A stretch of DNA of 64,000 bases from a bacterium. Lineage in GTDB: Bacteria > SZUA-79 > Acidulodesulfobacterales > Acidulodesulfobacteraceae. The stretch lies in assembly GCA_027318865.1 (NCBI GenBank), contig DAHVOJ010000005.1, positions 1 through 64,000 of the forward strand. The letters are read 5' to 3'. Shown here piece by piece: positions 41,300-50,904 of this stretch; the stretch's first letter is position 1; the number at the start of each line of letters is the position of its first letter. The notes beneath the pieces are model-generated. The model saw only the letters and a list, made by a program, of their open reading frames with translations. It was not told the DNA's origin and searched no databases. A program made the translations under genes and the position numbers.

Positions 41300-42007
41300 T
41301 CAAAAATAAAACAGCTTAAATATTAAAGCGGTTATTAAAATACCTATAATGCTTCCCGTTATAACCTCTATTCTGGTATGAATGCCGCTGTTTATTCTCG
41401 ACAGAGCTATAATAACCGCAAGAATAAACGTAAGCAGCGAAACTACCGGATTTAAAGTTAAAAAAGAAACTATCAGCCATATAGAAAAGGCGATAGCCGC
41501 ATGTCCGCTTGGGAATCCCCCTCGTAAAGGAGTCCCCTTGTTAAACAGCGCTTTGGTTATTATAATGCCGACAAAAACTATCGATATAATTATTACAGAT
41601 ATATCCGAACCTTCGGTTTTTATCATATTAATGATATAGTATATCAAATAATAAAGATATTTTGAAAAAATTATATATCCTATGATGAATGAACCGAATG
41701 CGGATAAAAATACAGCTCCGGCGGCTAAATTTTTAACCGCCGCTATTTCGTCCGAATGTTCTTTTGAGACAAAATCCGCAAGATATTCTACGGACGTATT
41801 AAGCATTTCTGCAAACAAAACAAAAAAAGCCGAAATAAGTATAAGCAAAACGTCTATTTTGGAAACTCTTAAAAAAAGCGCAAGAAGTATAGCCGCAAGA
41901 GCCGAAATAAAATGAATCCTCATATTCTTCTCGGTCTTAGTGGCTAAAATAATGCCCTCTATAGCGGCGTTAAAAGATTCCAGACGGCTTCGAGAATCGT
42001 TCTTCAT
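41300..42007 (-). CDS. DgkA-type lipid kinase fused to PAP2 phosphatase
   Basis: Residues 1 to 120 are a diacylglycerol/undecaprenol kinase (FNAAIEGIILATKTEKNMRI, then FAEMLNTSVEYLADFVSKEH with the conserved Glu-Asn-Thr and Asp). Residues 135 to 235 are a membrane PAP2 phosphatase (K-x-PLRGGFPSGHAAIAF, then SRINSGIHTRIEVITGS, giving the PSGH and SR-x5-H motifs). One protein thus carries a kinase and a phosphatase for polyprenyl or diacylglycerol phosphates, a possible undecaprenol-phosphate recycling enzyme. Each half is shorter than average but has its key residues. It lies between mazG and ybeY. Confidence 0.85.
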   Translation of the reverse strand: MKNDSRSRLESFNAAIEGIILATKTEKNMRIHFISALAAILLALFLRVSKIDVLLILISAFFVLFAEMLNTSVEYLADFVSKEHSDEIAAVKNLAAGAVFLSAFGSFIIGYIIFSKYLYYLIYYIINMIKTEGSDISVIIISIVFVGIIITKALFNKGTPLRGGFPSGHAAIAFSIWLIVSFLTLNPVVSLLTFILAVIIALSRINSGIHTRIEVITGSIIGILITALIFKLFYF

Positions 42008-42020
42008 TTTTTTTTATAAT

Positions 42021-42545
42021 TTACAACTCTTTATACAAAAGATTTTGCATATACTTCATATCTTTATCGTAATCTTCGTCGTCCGGGTTAAGACTGTGTT
42101 CCTCGTCGTGAACATACCCAAAAAGGTGCAGAATACCGTGTATTATCAACAAAGCAATCTCCCTGCCTTGACCCCTTTTATAATATTCAAAATGGTTTGC
42201 ATCGTAATTTCTGCCGTTTCGCGATATCCATTCGGCTTTTTCCCAAAAACTCCTGTTAATACCGTAATTTTTTTGCGCTGCCGAAGGAGATATGTATATT
42301 TCTCCTATATGATAAACGCCGTCTATCCATTCTTTAATTTCAAACGACAGCACATCGGTAACTTTATTTTGATTTCTGTAGGTTTTATTTAATTTTTTGA
42401 TATAATTTTCGGAGCAAAAAATTAAACCGATTTCGTAAGAACCGCAATAAAGTTTTTTTATAGAGTTTTTAACGATATAACGGACTGATTTTTGGTCTAT
42501 TTTCGATTTTCTTTGGATATCCGTTATATTTATTACCGTTTTCAT
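42021..42545 (-). CDS. ybeY: Endoribonuclease YbeY
   Basis: YbeY acts in 16S rRNA maturation and ribosome quality control. The zinc motif is HGILHLFGYVHDEEH, with the three His ligands in place; the usual Asp of GYDH is Val here. The NKVTDVLSFEI strand is typical. I start it at the ATG at 42545 (174 aa) because the family begins near VINITD; another ATG lies three codons upstream. The start lies 77 bp inside the 3' end of the 7TM-HD gene in another frame, an unusually long overlap. Confidence 0.9.
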   Translation of the reverse strand: MKTVINITDIQRKSKIDQKSVRYIVKNSIKKLYCGSYEIGLIFCSENYIKKLNKTYRNQNKVTDVLSFEIKEWIDGVYHIGEIYISPSAAQKNYGINRSFWEKAEWISRNGRNYDANHFEYYKRGQGREIALLIIHGILHLFGYVHDEEHSLNPDDEDYDKDMKYMQNLLYKEL

Positions 42546-44787
42546 CCGCTTCATTTTTACCTGTGCCTTCTATTTGCCTGCCTGCATAAGGAACTCTTTG
42601 ATGGAAAACAGAATTTAAAACTTTTACGAAAGCGTCTCCTATAATATGAAGCTCTTTCAGCGTGAGTTCGCATTCGTCGAGCTGTCCGTCCGTATAGATT
42701 CTATTGATAGTTTTTCTGACCATAAGTTCGAGTCTGGACGGAGATATATTAGACATGGACCTCGATATCGCTTCTACGGAATCTGCCAGCATAACTATGC
42801 CGGCTTCTTTGGTTTGAGGTTTTTTGCCGGTATATCTAAAAACATCGCTCGAAATACTCACGTCTTTATTTTCATTGAAAGCCTTCTCGTAAAAAGTTCC
42901 AATCATCGAGGTCCCGTGATGTTCGGCTATTATGCTTTCAATTTTATCTCCAAGTTTATATTTTTTGGCGAGCTCCTGCCCGTCTTTTACGTGAGAAGCT
43001 ATAATTAAACTGCTCATGGTAGGAGCAAGCTTATTATGCGGATTTTCGGAATTTGTTATATTTTCGATGAAATAGTTTGGTTTTGTTATTTTTCCTATAT
43101 CGTGGTAAAGGCTTGCTACCCGGGCTAAAAGCGGGTTTGCGCCTACCGCCGTTGCAGCCGATTCCGCAAGAGTCGATGTCATTATGGAATGTTGATACGT
43201 ACCGGGGGCTACTATAGAAAACTGCCTTAGCAGAGGGTTCCCCGGACCAGAAAGCTCTAACAGCTTAAAATCGGTCGTAAAACCAAACAGCCTCTCCAAA
43301 AGAGGTATGAGTCCGATAACCATAATGGAAGAAATAACGCCCGATAAAAATGCGGAGATTAATGCGTAAATATTTTGAATATTTATAAGGTTAAATCCTA
43401 TCAATACAAACGCCAGCACCATCAAAACGTTTAAAACTCCCGTAATAATCCCTGCTTTAATTACTCTGCTCCATGAAGAAAAATCGAAGACCTCATATGA
43501 AGCTATTAAACTTCCTGCAAATGTATATATCATGAAAAAAATAGAGTTTTTAAAAATTATAGAAGTGAGGATAGAAAAAAGAGCTATATACACGACCGAA
43601 ACTTCGGAATTTAAGATTATCCTGACAAGCATAGGTCCGAATGCGAAAGGTATCAAGTAATATATGTCGTTTTTATCGATAAAAGGGAAATAAAGGGAAA
43701 TCGCATTTGAAAAAATAATTCCCGCTTTAATTAATAATATAGAAAATAATAAAACGGAAATAATAAAAATAATATTTTTAAAATCTAAAGACGTCCGAAA
43801 TTTTTTTATATACCTGTACGGAAATACATAAGATAAGGATAACAGCATTGTTATAATTAAAAACAAACCGATTAACGAAGGTATATTATTTTTTAACTTA
43901 AATTCGGCATCGTAAGTGTTTAATTCAAGCGCTTTAGACTTGGTTATCAGACCTCCGGCGTTTATTAAAAGCACGCCTTTGTTGACGCTTATAAAAATAG
44001 GCTTGTTTTCTTTTTTAATACTTTCTATTTTCTTGAGAGTAAGATATTTTGAATATACGATGTCGGGCTTTATGATACGATAAGCCAAATTGTAAATATC
44101 GTTTTGCATATAAGCCGGTAAAAAATAAAAATATTTTACCGTATAATAATACACAAAATTTTTTGACTTTTTTAAAGTAAAAAACATTTGCGGATAATTG
44201 ATAATTTTTTGCCTGTTCGTTACGGTATTTTTAATTTCTATATTTTTATTGCCGGACGGAAGTTTAGATAAAACACCTTTTCTATATACGTTTACAACTA
44301 TTTTTAAAATATAATCTTCTACATTTTTATTATAATTCAAATCGTAAAATTCGTTAAGAACGGTTTTATTTAATTTAATGCCGAGTTTGGAAGCAAATAT
44401 ATTTTCTGTTATCTCTTTATTTTGTCCATTTATGATATGACCGTTCTTATAAGATCTTGCGAGGGAAAAAGCTCTTTTTATTTTTCTCGACAGATCCGTT
44501 TTAATTTCGGGATAATAAAGATAAATATCCGGACTACCGCTAATTTTCTTTTTCAGAAGAGCGTTTGTAGCTTTCGTGTTTACATACCTGAAACTTCTTT
44601 TAGCTATTACGGTTTTAGTCGATATTTCTCCGGCTTTATATTTATTTTTTATAAATTTCAATCCGTTATAAAGTAAAAACGTTAAAAATACCGAAGATAT
44701 TAAAAGAAGGATTAAAAGCGGCGAATAACGGCTTTTAATTTCCAGAGTGTTATTTTTTAGGAATTCTAAAAATTTAGTTCTTTTCAT
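42469..44787 (-). CDS. 7TM-HD domain phosphohydrolase (PgpH/YqfF family)
   Basis: The 772-aa protein has an N-terminal membrane helix, an extracytoplasmic 7TMR-HDED domain (residues 60 to 290), seven membrane helices (about 295 to 500) and a cytoplasmic HD domain with the metal-binding pair in SLYHDIGKITKPNYF near residue 559, plus HSIMTSTLAESAATAVGANP and IAEHHGTSMIGTF. In Firmicutes PgpH hydrolyses c-di-AMP; whether this protein does so here is not known. The phoH and ybeY neighbours are the conserved context. It overlaps phoH by 14 bp. Confidence 0.88.
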   Translation of the reverse strand: MKRTKFLEFLKNNTLEIKSRYSPLLILLLISSVFLTFLLYNGLKFIKNKYKAGEISTKTVIAKRSFRYVNTKATNALLKKKISGSPDIYLYYPEIKTDLSRKIKRAFSLARSYKNGHIINGQNKEITENIFASKLGIKLNKTVLNEFYDLNYNKNVEDYILKIVVNVYRKGVLSKLPSGNKNIEIKNTVTNRQKIINYPQMFFTLKKSKNFVYYYTVKYFYFLPAYMQNDIYNLAYRIIKPDIVYSKYLTLKKIESIKKENKPIFISVNKGVLLINAGGLITKSKALELNTYDAEFKLKNNIPSLIGLFLIITMLLSLSYVFPYRYIKKFRTSLDFKNIIFIISVLLFSILLIKAGIIFSNAISLYFPFIDKNDIYYLIPFAFGPMLVRIILNSEVSVVYIALFSILTSIIFKNSIFFMIYTFAGSLIASYEVFDFSSWSRVIKAGIITGVLNVLMVLAFVLIGFNLINIQNIYALISAFLSGVISSIMVIGLIPLLERLFGFTTDFKLLELSGPGNPLLRQFSIVAPGTYQHSIMTSTLAESAATAVGANPLLARVASLYHDIGKITKPNYFIENITNSENPHNKLAPTMSSLIIASHVKDGQELAKKYKLGDKIESIIAEHHGTSMIGTFYEKAFNENKDVSISSDVFRYTGKKPQTKEAGIVMLADSVEAISRSMSNISPSRLELMVRKTINRIYTDGQLDECELTLKELHIIGDAFVKVLNSVFHQRVPYAGRQIEGTGKNEADENGNKYNGYPKKIENRPKISPLYR

Positions 44788-45853
44788 AGGCTTTGATTAT
44801 ATTACGGACTAACTTGTGGCGCAGAACGTCGGTTTCGTCAAAATTAACGACTTCTATCCCGGAAATATTTCTTAATATCTTACTTGCGGTTATAAGCCCG
44901 GAATCTTTATTAGAAGGCAGATCGGTCTGAGTAATATCTCCGTTTATAACGATCTTGGAGCCAGAGCCTATTCTGGTGAGCATCATTTTCGTTTGTTCGT
45001 TTGTGGCGTTTTGCGCTTCATCGAGTATTATAAACGAATTGTTGAGGGTTCTTCCTCTCATAAACGCTATCGGCGCAACCTCTATAACATCGGTTTCTAT
45101 AAGCTTTATAACTTTTTCAAACTCCATCATTTCGTAAAGCGCGTCATATAACGGTCTCAAATACGGATTTATTTTTTGGGCTATATCTCCGGGCAAAAAA
45201 CCTAATTTTTCTCCAGCTTCGACTGCCGGACGAGTTAATATAATTCTATCAAAGATCTTCTTTTGAAATAAGGATACTGCGCACGCCATCGCAAGATAAG
45301 TTTTGCCGGTTCCTGCCGGTCCAATACTTATAACTATGTCGTTTTTAAAAATTGCGTCTGTATATATTTTCTGGTTAGGAGTCCTTGGAGTTATGTTTTT
45401 TTTTCTCGGAGTTAAAAGAATAGACGAATAAATCTGGGTCTCGACGTTAATTTCCGGATTATCTAATTTTATTTTAGCCAATCTTTTTAAATCGCCGCAT
45501 TCGACGACGACATTCGTTTTAAATAAATTTAACAGATCGCGTATAAAACCGCCCGCCGACTTAACATTTTTACCGCCGCCTTTAACTATTATTATATTTC
45601 CCCTTACGGACATTTCAACGTCGAATTCGGATTCTATCAGGCTTTTTATGCCGGATGACGGGTTTGAAAATTTATTAAAAAGTTCTATATCTTCAAGCTC
45701 TATTTTCTCGGTATCGCTCTTTTCTTGTTTTACCGCCGCCGATTTTGCAGCTTTTTTAAATTCCTTCTGCTTTTTAACGTGAACGGCTGAAATGTTCCTG
45801 CTTTTAACCGAGGAGTTATGCCCGCGTCTTATCTTTTTATTATCGCTTAGCAA
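44774..45853 (-). CDS. PhoH-family ATPase (PhoH-like/YbeZ)
   Basis: The 359-aa protein has Walker A GPAGTGKTYLA near residue 176 and the PhoH core (GFLPGDIAQKINPYLRPLYD, then FMRGRTLNNSFIILDEAQNA and GSKIVINGDITQTDLP). It is an RNA-associated ATPase that partners YbeY. The frame opens at a TTG at 45853; the nearest AGG-type ribosome binding site is about 18 nt upstream, so the exact start is uncertain, and the basic first 60 residues are poorly conserved. It heads the operon phoH / 7TM-HD / ybeY / dgkA-PAP2 / mazG. Confidence 0.9.
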   Translation of the reverse strand: MLSDNKKIRRGHNSSVKSRNISAVHVKKQKEFKKAAKSAAVKQEKSDTEKIELEDIELFNKFSNPSSGIKSLIESEFDVEMSVRGNIIIVKGGGKNVKSAGGFIRDLLNLFKTNVVVECGDLKRLAKIKLDNPEINVETQIYSSILLTPRKKNITPRTPNQKIYTDAIFKNDIVISIGPAGTGKTYLAMACAVSLFQKKIFDRIILTRPAVEAGEKLGFLPGDIAQKINPYLRPLYDALYEMMEFEKVIKLIETDVIEVAPIAFMRGRTLNNSFIILDEAQNATNEQTKMMLTRIGSGSKIVINGDITQTDLPSNKDSGLITASKILRNISGIEVVNFDETDVLRHKLVRNIIKAYEKN

Positions 45854-45919
45854 ATTTTATTTTTAATTTTTCCTTTAATTCAATTATATAAATTTTGTTT
45901 TAATTGTCTTTATGTTTTG

Positions 45920-45947
45920 ATTATAACATTATTGTTGAAAAAGTCAA
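45920..45947 (-). promoter_or_regulatory. Sigma-70 promoter of the phoH operon
   Basis: On the minus strand TTGACT (45942-45947) and TATAAT (45920-45925) are 16 bp apart, leaving a leader of about 60 nt before the start at 45853. It lies in the only divergent gap of this part of the window. A direct repeat, AAATTTTAATGAAAT-like (near 45980 and 46020), lies on the other side, toward the plus-strand gene. Confidence 0.65.
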
Positions 45948-46043
45948 AAACACAATTTAAGAACATTATTGAAAATTTCGAATTTTAATGAAATAATATA
46001 ATAAAGTCGATAAATTCTAAATTTTAATGAAATCTATAAATCC

Positions 46044-47156
46044 ATGTCCCAAAAAAAATATATATTTACTCTTATTATATTTGTTGCGGCGATAATTATT
46101 TCCGCCGCTTTTTTTGCAAAATTTTTATTCCTGCCTTTACGGTTTTCCGCAACGCGGAACGCAACCCTAAAATCCGACATTATAAAACCTGAGAAAAAAA
46201 TAAAATTGATGCGGCTTAAATTACATAAAAAAATCAAATCGCGTAAAAAGAAAATTTACAAGCCGGACATGTCAAAGCCGATAAACTGCTTAAATCTTAA
46301 TATATTCGAATGCACGATAAAATATTTGCAATATCTCCGTTATCTTCCTATTTCGGTAACCGCGGAAGATAAATATAAGTTTTCTTTCCCTATCCCTAAA
46401 AATCTCGGGAATATTGTAGATTCGTATAAGTGGAACGAGCAAAATCCGTTTATTATAGGAGCGGCCGCGAAATATCTTAATGAATCGGGCAGAATTAAAG
46501 ACGGGGAATACGACAGACCGGAAATAAATAATAAATTTTTGTTTGAGCTTGAAAAAAGCGCCGAAAAAGACGAGTTTAACAAACAGCCGTGGGATTGGGT
46601 TTTAGTTAGACAGGCAAAAACAGGCGAGAAAGCTGAATTATATGAAAACGGACGAAAAGTTTTTTCTTTCCCGGTAAATACGGGAGTATTAGGTTTGACT
46701 CCGGACGGCACGTGGTATATCTTTCTTAGATTACCGCATACTACTATGATAGGTTTGTTTCCGGTACGTATTTCAAAAAAAGCATATGCATCTTTGAAGT
46801 TGAAGCATCCTAAAAAAATAAAATGTTTAGACGGACATCCGGTAGAAATGGTTCCCTACGCAGATTCCGGAATAAAATATGTAGATTATTTTAATAAGGG
46901 TATAGCTCTGCACTATATGCCGCGTAAAAGTTACGGTTTTCCGCAGTCGGCAGGATGCATCGAACTGCCGAAACAATATGCTTTATTGTTATATAAACAT
47001 CCCGGTTACGGTTACGGAACTATAGTAACGGTTACCGGTTTTACCGTAAGCAAGCCAAAAGAAAAACAAATTAAAAAAACAAAGCCTCGGAAAACAATTA
47101 AGGCGAAAAAGACCTTGCCGGTTAGTCCCGTACGGATTAAAAAATCGCAAATCTAA
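46044..47156 (+). CDS. L,D-transpeptidase (YkuD domain)
   Basis: The 370-aa protein has an N-terminal membrane anchor or signal (IFTLIIFVAAIIISAAFFAK) and a Lys-rich linker. Its YkuD domain spans about residues 190 to 330, with DWVLVRQAKTGEKAELYENG, the His of GIALHYMPRKS and the catalytic Cys in QSAGCIELP near residue 302. Such enzymes make 3-3 peptidoglycan crosslinks or attach proteins to the wall. The tail is again very basic (KTKPRKTIKAKKTL). It is the only plus-strand gene from 11.5 kb to the end and converges with murJ 30 bp away. Confidence 0.87.
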   Translation: MSQKKYIFTLIIFVAAIIISAAFFAKFLFLPLRFSATRNATLKSDIIKPEKKIKLMRLKLHKKIKSRKKKIYKPDMSKPINCLNLNIFECTIKYLQYLRYLPISVTAEDKYKFSFPIPKNLGNIVDSYKWNEQNPFIIGAAAKYLNESGRIKDGEYDRPEINNKFLFELEKSAEKDEFNKQPWDWVLVRQAKTGEKAELYENGRKVFSFPVNTGVLGLTPDGTWYIFLRLPHTTMIGLFPVRISKKAYASLKLKHPKKIKCLDGHPVEMVPYADSGIKYVDYFNKGIALHYMPRKSYGFPQSAGCIELPKQYALLLYKHPGYGYGTIVTVTGFTVSKPKEKQIKKTKPRKTIKAKKTLPVSPVRIKKSQI

Positions 47157-47186
47157 TATTTTCTCAATAAGCCTATTGGTCAAGGA

Positions 47187-48740
47187 TTATGGTCTTATAA
47201 TTACGTTTTTTAAGATACTTGCGGAATCGTTTTTCAAGGCGAATGAGACAAGGATGTAGCTTATTACGCCTGTTGCGAGGGAAACCAAAACAACGGTTAA
47301 CGGACCGTAATGAAGTCTGCCGAAGACGACTATTAAAAATTCAACTATAAATCCCATAATGAAACTTGCGATTAAGGTTTTAACAAACGATTTAAAAAAA
47401 TCGGCGCCCAATCCTATGCCTTTTTCCGACGTAAGTTTTCTTAAGAGAAACAGATAATTAAAAATTAAGGAAATACTGGAGGCCAATGCAAGTCCGTAAA
47501 CGCCCATAACCCGCATAAGCGCGACGGCAAATACAATATTTATGACCAATGAGATTATAGCCGCATTAACCGGAGTTTTGGTATCTTTCATAGAATAAAA
47601 AACCGGAACGACCGTCTTTAAAAGCGCGGACGCCCACAAGCCGGCGATAAAAAACAGAAGAACTCCCGCCGTTTTTTGCGCATCCGCCGCATCGAATATT
47701 CCGTGCATATATATTAATCTTACGAGACTGCTTCTTAAAAGTATCAAACCTATACTTGAAGGAATTATTATAAAAAACATGAGGGACGAGGCAAAATTAA
47801 AAGCTCCGTCGACTTCCTTAACGTCGTTTTTTGCAAACGAAGCGGAAAGTGCCGGAAAAATAGCCGTCTGCATTGCTATCGCAAAAACGCCGAGGGGAAA
47901 TTGATACAACCTGTCACCGTAGTAAAGATAAGAAATACTGCCGGAAGGCAGAAAAGACGCAAGAAGAGTGTCAAAAACCAGATTAAGCTGAATTACCGCC
48001 ATTCCCAAAAGAGACGGCGTAAGCAGTTTAAAAACGGACTTTACGTCGCTGTTTTTAAAGTTAAATTTGAAACCTAGCTTAATTTTCTTTTTTTTAATAT
48101 AATAAATCTGCGACAAAAGTTGTAATATCCCGCCTAACATAACGCCTGCCGCAAGAGCATATATGCCGGGATGAAAAAAAGGCCTTAAAAAAATAGCCGA
48201 TATTATGAATAAAACATTTAATATTATAGGATATATCGCTCCGGGAGCATAAGAACCGTGGACGTTCAAAACCCCCGATAAAAATGCCGAGAGCCCTATC
48301 ATAAATATATACGGGAACATAACCTTGGTAAGAAGCACTGTAAGCCGTAATTCAAGCGGTTTGTCTAAAAAACCCGGCGCCGTAACCGCTACGAAAAAGA
48401 ACGAAAATAAAAATCCTGCTAAAGAAAGAAATAAAAGGATAAAAAATAATGCGGTAAAAACGGTTTTAAACAGGTCTTCCGAATCGGTCTTACTCTTTTT
48501 AGCCAAATTATCCGAGTAAACCGGAATAAACGATGCCGATATCCCCCCCTCGCCGAAAAGCCTTCTGAATAAGTTCGGTATCCTGAAGGCTACGAAGAAC
48601 GCGTCGGTAGTCATTCCTGCGCCGAAAAAGTACGCAATGCAGACATCCCTTAATAAGCCTAAAATCCTGCTTATCAAAGTAAAAAACGAAACAACCGATA
48701 AATTTCTGACTATTTCATGGTTTTTTGGTTGAGAGGGCAT
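47187..48740 (-). CDS. murJ: Lipid II flippase MurJ
   Basis: The 517-aa protein has about 14 membrane helices of the MOP/MVF superfamily. It begins VVSFFTLISRILGLLRDVCI and contains FFVAFRIPNLFRRLFGEGGI, ASFIPVYSD and YGDRLYQFPLGVFAIAMQTA, all typical of MurJ. It moves lipid II across the inner membrane for peptidoglycan synthesis. It is the last gene of the long minus-strand run that begins with rseP, 8 bp after asd. Confidence 0.93.
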   Translation of the reverse strand: MPSQPKNHEIVRNLSVVSFFTLISRILGLLRDVCIAYFFGAGMTTDAFFVAFRIPNLFRRLFGEGGISASFIPVYSDNLAKKSKTDSEDLFKTVFTALFFILLFLSLAGFLFSFFFVAVTAPGFLDKPLELRLTVLLTKVMFPYIFMIGLSAFLSGVLNVHGSYAPGAIYPIILNVLFIISAIFLRPFFHPGIYALAAGVMLGGILQLLSQIYYIKKKKIKLGFKFNFKNSDVKSVFKLLTPSLLGMAVIQLNLVFDTLLASFLPSGSISYLYYGDRLYQFPLGVFAIAMQTAIFPALSASFAKNDVKEVDGAFNFASSLMFFIIIPSSIGLILLRSSLVRLIYMHGIFDAADAQKTAGVLLFFIAGLWASALLKTVVPVFYSMKDTKTPVNAAIISLVINIVFAVALMRVMGVYGLALASSISLIFNYLFLLRKLTSEKGIGLGADFFKSFVKTLIASFIMGFIVEFLIVVFGRLHYGPLTVVLVSLATGVISYILVSFALKNDSASILKNVIIRP

Positions 48741-48748
48741 CTGCCGTT

Positions 48749-49792
48749 CTAAAGATATTTTTGAATAAGAATTTCCGCTATCTGCACTGCGTTAAGAGCC
48801 GCCCCTTTCCGTACATTATCCGCTACAATCCATAAGTTCAGACCGTTCGGCACGGAAAAATCCTTTCTGAGCCTGCCGACAAAAACCTCGTCTTTTCCGG
48901 CGGCCTGAGTCTGGTAAGGATACCTTTCGTCGGGGTTGCCGCTTAATATGTCGTCTATGAGTTTTACCCCGCCTGTTTCCGACAATATTTTCTTAATATC
49001 TTTAATATCGAAACTTTCTTTCGTTTCTATATTAACGGATTCTCCGTGGGAAAAAAATACGGGAACGCGCACCGCCGTGGCAGATACTCCTATATTCTTA
49101 TCGTGCATTATTTTGCGGGTTTCATTAACCATTTTAATTTCTTCTTTCGTGTATCTTTCGTCGCCAAAAACATCGATTTGAGGAATACAGTTGAAAGCAA
49201 TCTGGACGGGAAATTTTTCCGGATAAAGAGCGCCTTTTGCGTTAATAATGCCGGTAGTCTGATAAAACAGTTCGTCCATAGCCTTTTTGCCCGCTCCGGA
49301 AGTGGACTGATAAGTAGAAACGACTATTCTTTTTATTTTATATCTGTCGTGAATAGGTTTAAGCGGCACGACCATTTGAATAGTAGAGCAGTTAGGATTC
49401 GCTATTATATTTTTTTTTGAATAATATTTTATATCGTCGGGATTAACTTCGGGAACGACTAACGGAACGTCTTCGTCCATCCTGAAGTAAGACGTATTGT
49501 CGATAACTACCGCTCCTTCCTTTGCGGCAATAGGCGAGAACCTTGCGCTTATAGAACCTCCCGGACTGGATAAGACTATATCGATATTCTTTTTCTTAAA
49601 AGAGTCTTCTTTCAAGGCATCTACGATATAATTTTCGCCTTTAAATTTTATGGTTTCGCCGAGAGAATTTTCGGAAGCAAAAAGATAAAGTTCTCCGACC
49701 GGAAAATTTCTCTGTTCCAGTATTTCTATAAATTCCCTGCCGACAAGACCGGAAGCCCCGGTAATGCCGATATTATATTTTTCTTTTTTCAT
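48749..49792 (-). CDS. asd: Aspartate-semialdehyde dehydrogenase
   Basis: The 347-aa NADPH enzyme converts aspartyl phosphate to aspartate semialdehyde for lysine, threonine, methionine and isoleucine. NIGITGASGLVGREFIEILE is the nucleotide-binding start, NPNCSTIQMV holds the catalytic Cys, and RVPVFFSHGESVNIET contains conserved substrate-binding residues. It follows leuB by 29 bp; the leuB-asd order is common in deltaproteobacteria. Confidence 0.94.
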   Translation of the reverse strand: MKKEKYNIGITGASGLVGREFIEILEQRNFPVGELYLFASENSLGETIKFKGENYIVDALKEDSFKKKNIDIVLSSPGGSISARFSPIAAKEGAVVIDNTSYFRMDEDVPLVVPEVNPDDIKYYSKKNIIANPNCSTIQMVVPLKPIHDRYKIKRIVVSTYQSTSGAGKKAMDELFYQTTGIINAKGALYPEKFPVQIAFNCIPQIDVFGDERYTKEEIKMVNETRKIMHDKNIGVSATAVRVPVFFSHGESVNIETKESFDIKDIKKILSETGGVKLIDDILSGNPDERYPYQTQAAGKDEVFVGRLRKDFSVPNGLNLWIVADNVRKGAALNAVQIAEILIQKYL

Positions 49793-49821
49793 ACTATTTA
49801 TGTTTTATCCGCACTAAATTT

Positions 49822-50901
49822 TTATTTTTTTAATTCGTCTATTACCGCCCTGCCCATATCTTCGGTGCCAACGAGCTTGGTCCCCGGAGCGTTTGAATAA
49901 ATATCGGCAGTCCTGTATCCGTTTTTAATTACTTTTTCTACGGCTTTTTCTATTTTTTCGGCAAGAGTATCCATATCGAAACTGTATCTCAGCATCATTG
50001 CAGCCGATAAAATAGCCGCAAGCGGATTAGCTTTATTTTGTCCCGCTATATCCGGAGCGCTGCCGTGTATAGGCTCATACATTCCTTTTTTGCCGTTGAG
50101 GCTCGCCGACGGAAGCATTCCTATGGAACCCGCAACCATAGAGGATTCGTCGCTTAATATATCTCCAAACATATTCGTCGTCACGATAACGTCGAAATTC
50201 TTAGGCTGCCTTATTAACTGCATAGAACAGTTATCGACGTACATATTTGTCAATTCAACGTCTTTGTATTCTCCGGCCACTCCGGCAACGACATTTCTCC
50301 ACAACTCGGTACATTCGAGAACATTGGCTTTATCGACGGACAATACTTTTTTCCTTCTCTTTCTTGCAATTTCAAAGGCGATTTTAGCTATTCTTTCTAT
50401 CTCTTTAGTGGTATAAACAAGAGTATTAATGCCTTTTTTCTGTCCGTCCTCCAGATCGAAAACGCCCCTCGGCTGACCGAAATATATGCCGCCCGTCAGT
50501 TCCCTTACTATCATCATATCGGTTCCCCGAACTACGTCTTTTTTTAAAGGAGAGGCATCGATAAGTTCGTCGTAAATTTTCGCAGGTCTTAAATTTGCAT
50601 ATAAATCAAGGTCGTATCTTAACGACAATAGCGCCTTTTCGGGTCTCAGTTCTATCGGAAGAGATTCCCACTTGGGTCCTCCTACGGCTCCAAAAATTAC
50701 GGCATCGGCATCTTTTGCAATTTTAAGGGTTTCTTCGGTTATAGGCTTTCCGTATTCGTCGTAAGACGCTCCTCCAACTAAACCTTCTTCGATTTCATAG
50801 CCGATAGAATGGGAATCCAACAAAAACTTTAATACTTTGACGGCTTCCCCGGCCACTTCCGTTCCTATTCCGTCGCCGGCAAAAAGAGCTAATTTGAGCA
50901 T
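49822..50901 (-). CDS. leuB: 3-isopropylmalate dehydrogenase LeuB
   Basis: The 359-aa NAD enzyme oxidises and decarboxylates 3-isopropylmalate in leucine synthesis. Diagnostic segments are [16 protein letters not shown], the substrate loop [26 protein letters not shown] and [12 protein letters not shown], followed by [20 protein letters not shown]. It lies 3 bp after leuD in the leuA-leuC-leuD-leuB order. Confidence 0.95.
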   Translation of the reverse strand: MLKLALFAGDGIGTEVAGEAVKVLKFLLDSHSIGYEIEEGLVGGASYDEYGKPITEETLKIAKDADAVIFGAVGGPKWESLPIELRPEKALLSLRYDLDLYANLRPAKIYDELIDASPLKKDVVRGTDMMIVRELTGGIYFGQPRGVFDLEDGQKKGINTLVYTTKEIERIAKIAFEIARKRRKKVLSVDKANVLECTELWRNVVAGVAGEYKDVELTNMYVDNCSMQLIRQPKNFDVIVTTNMFGDILSDESSMVAGSIGMLPSASLNGKKGMYEPIHGSAPDIAGQNKANPLAAILSAAMMLRYSFDMDTLAEKIEKAVEKVIKNGYRTADIYSNAPGTKLVGTEDMGRAVIDELKK

Positions 50902-50904
50902 AAC

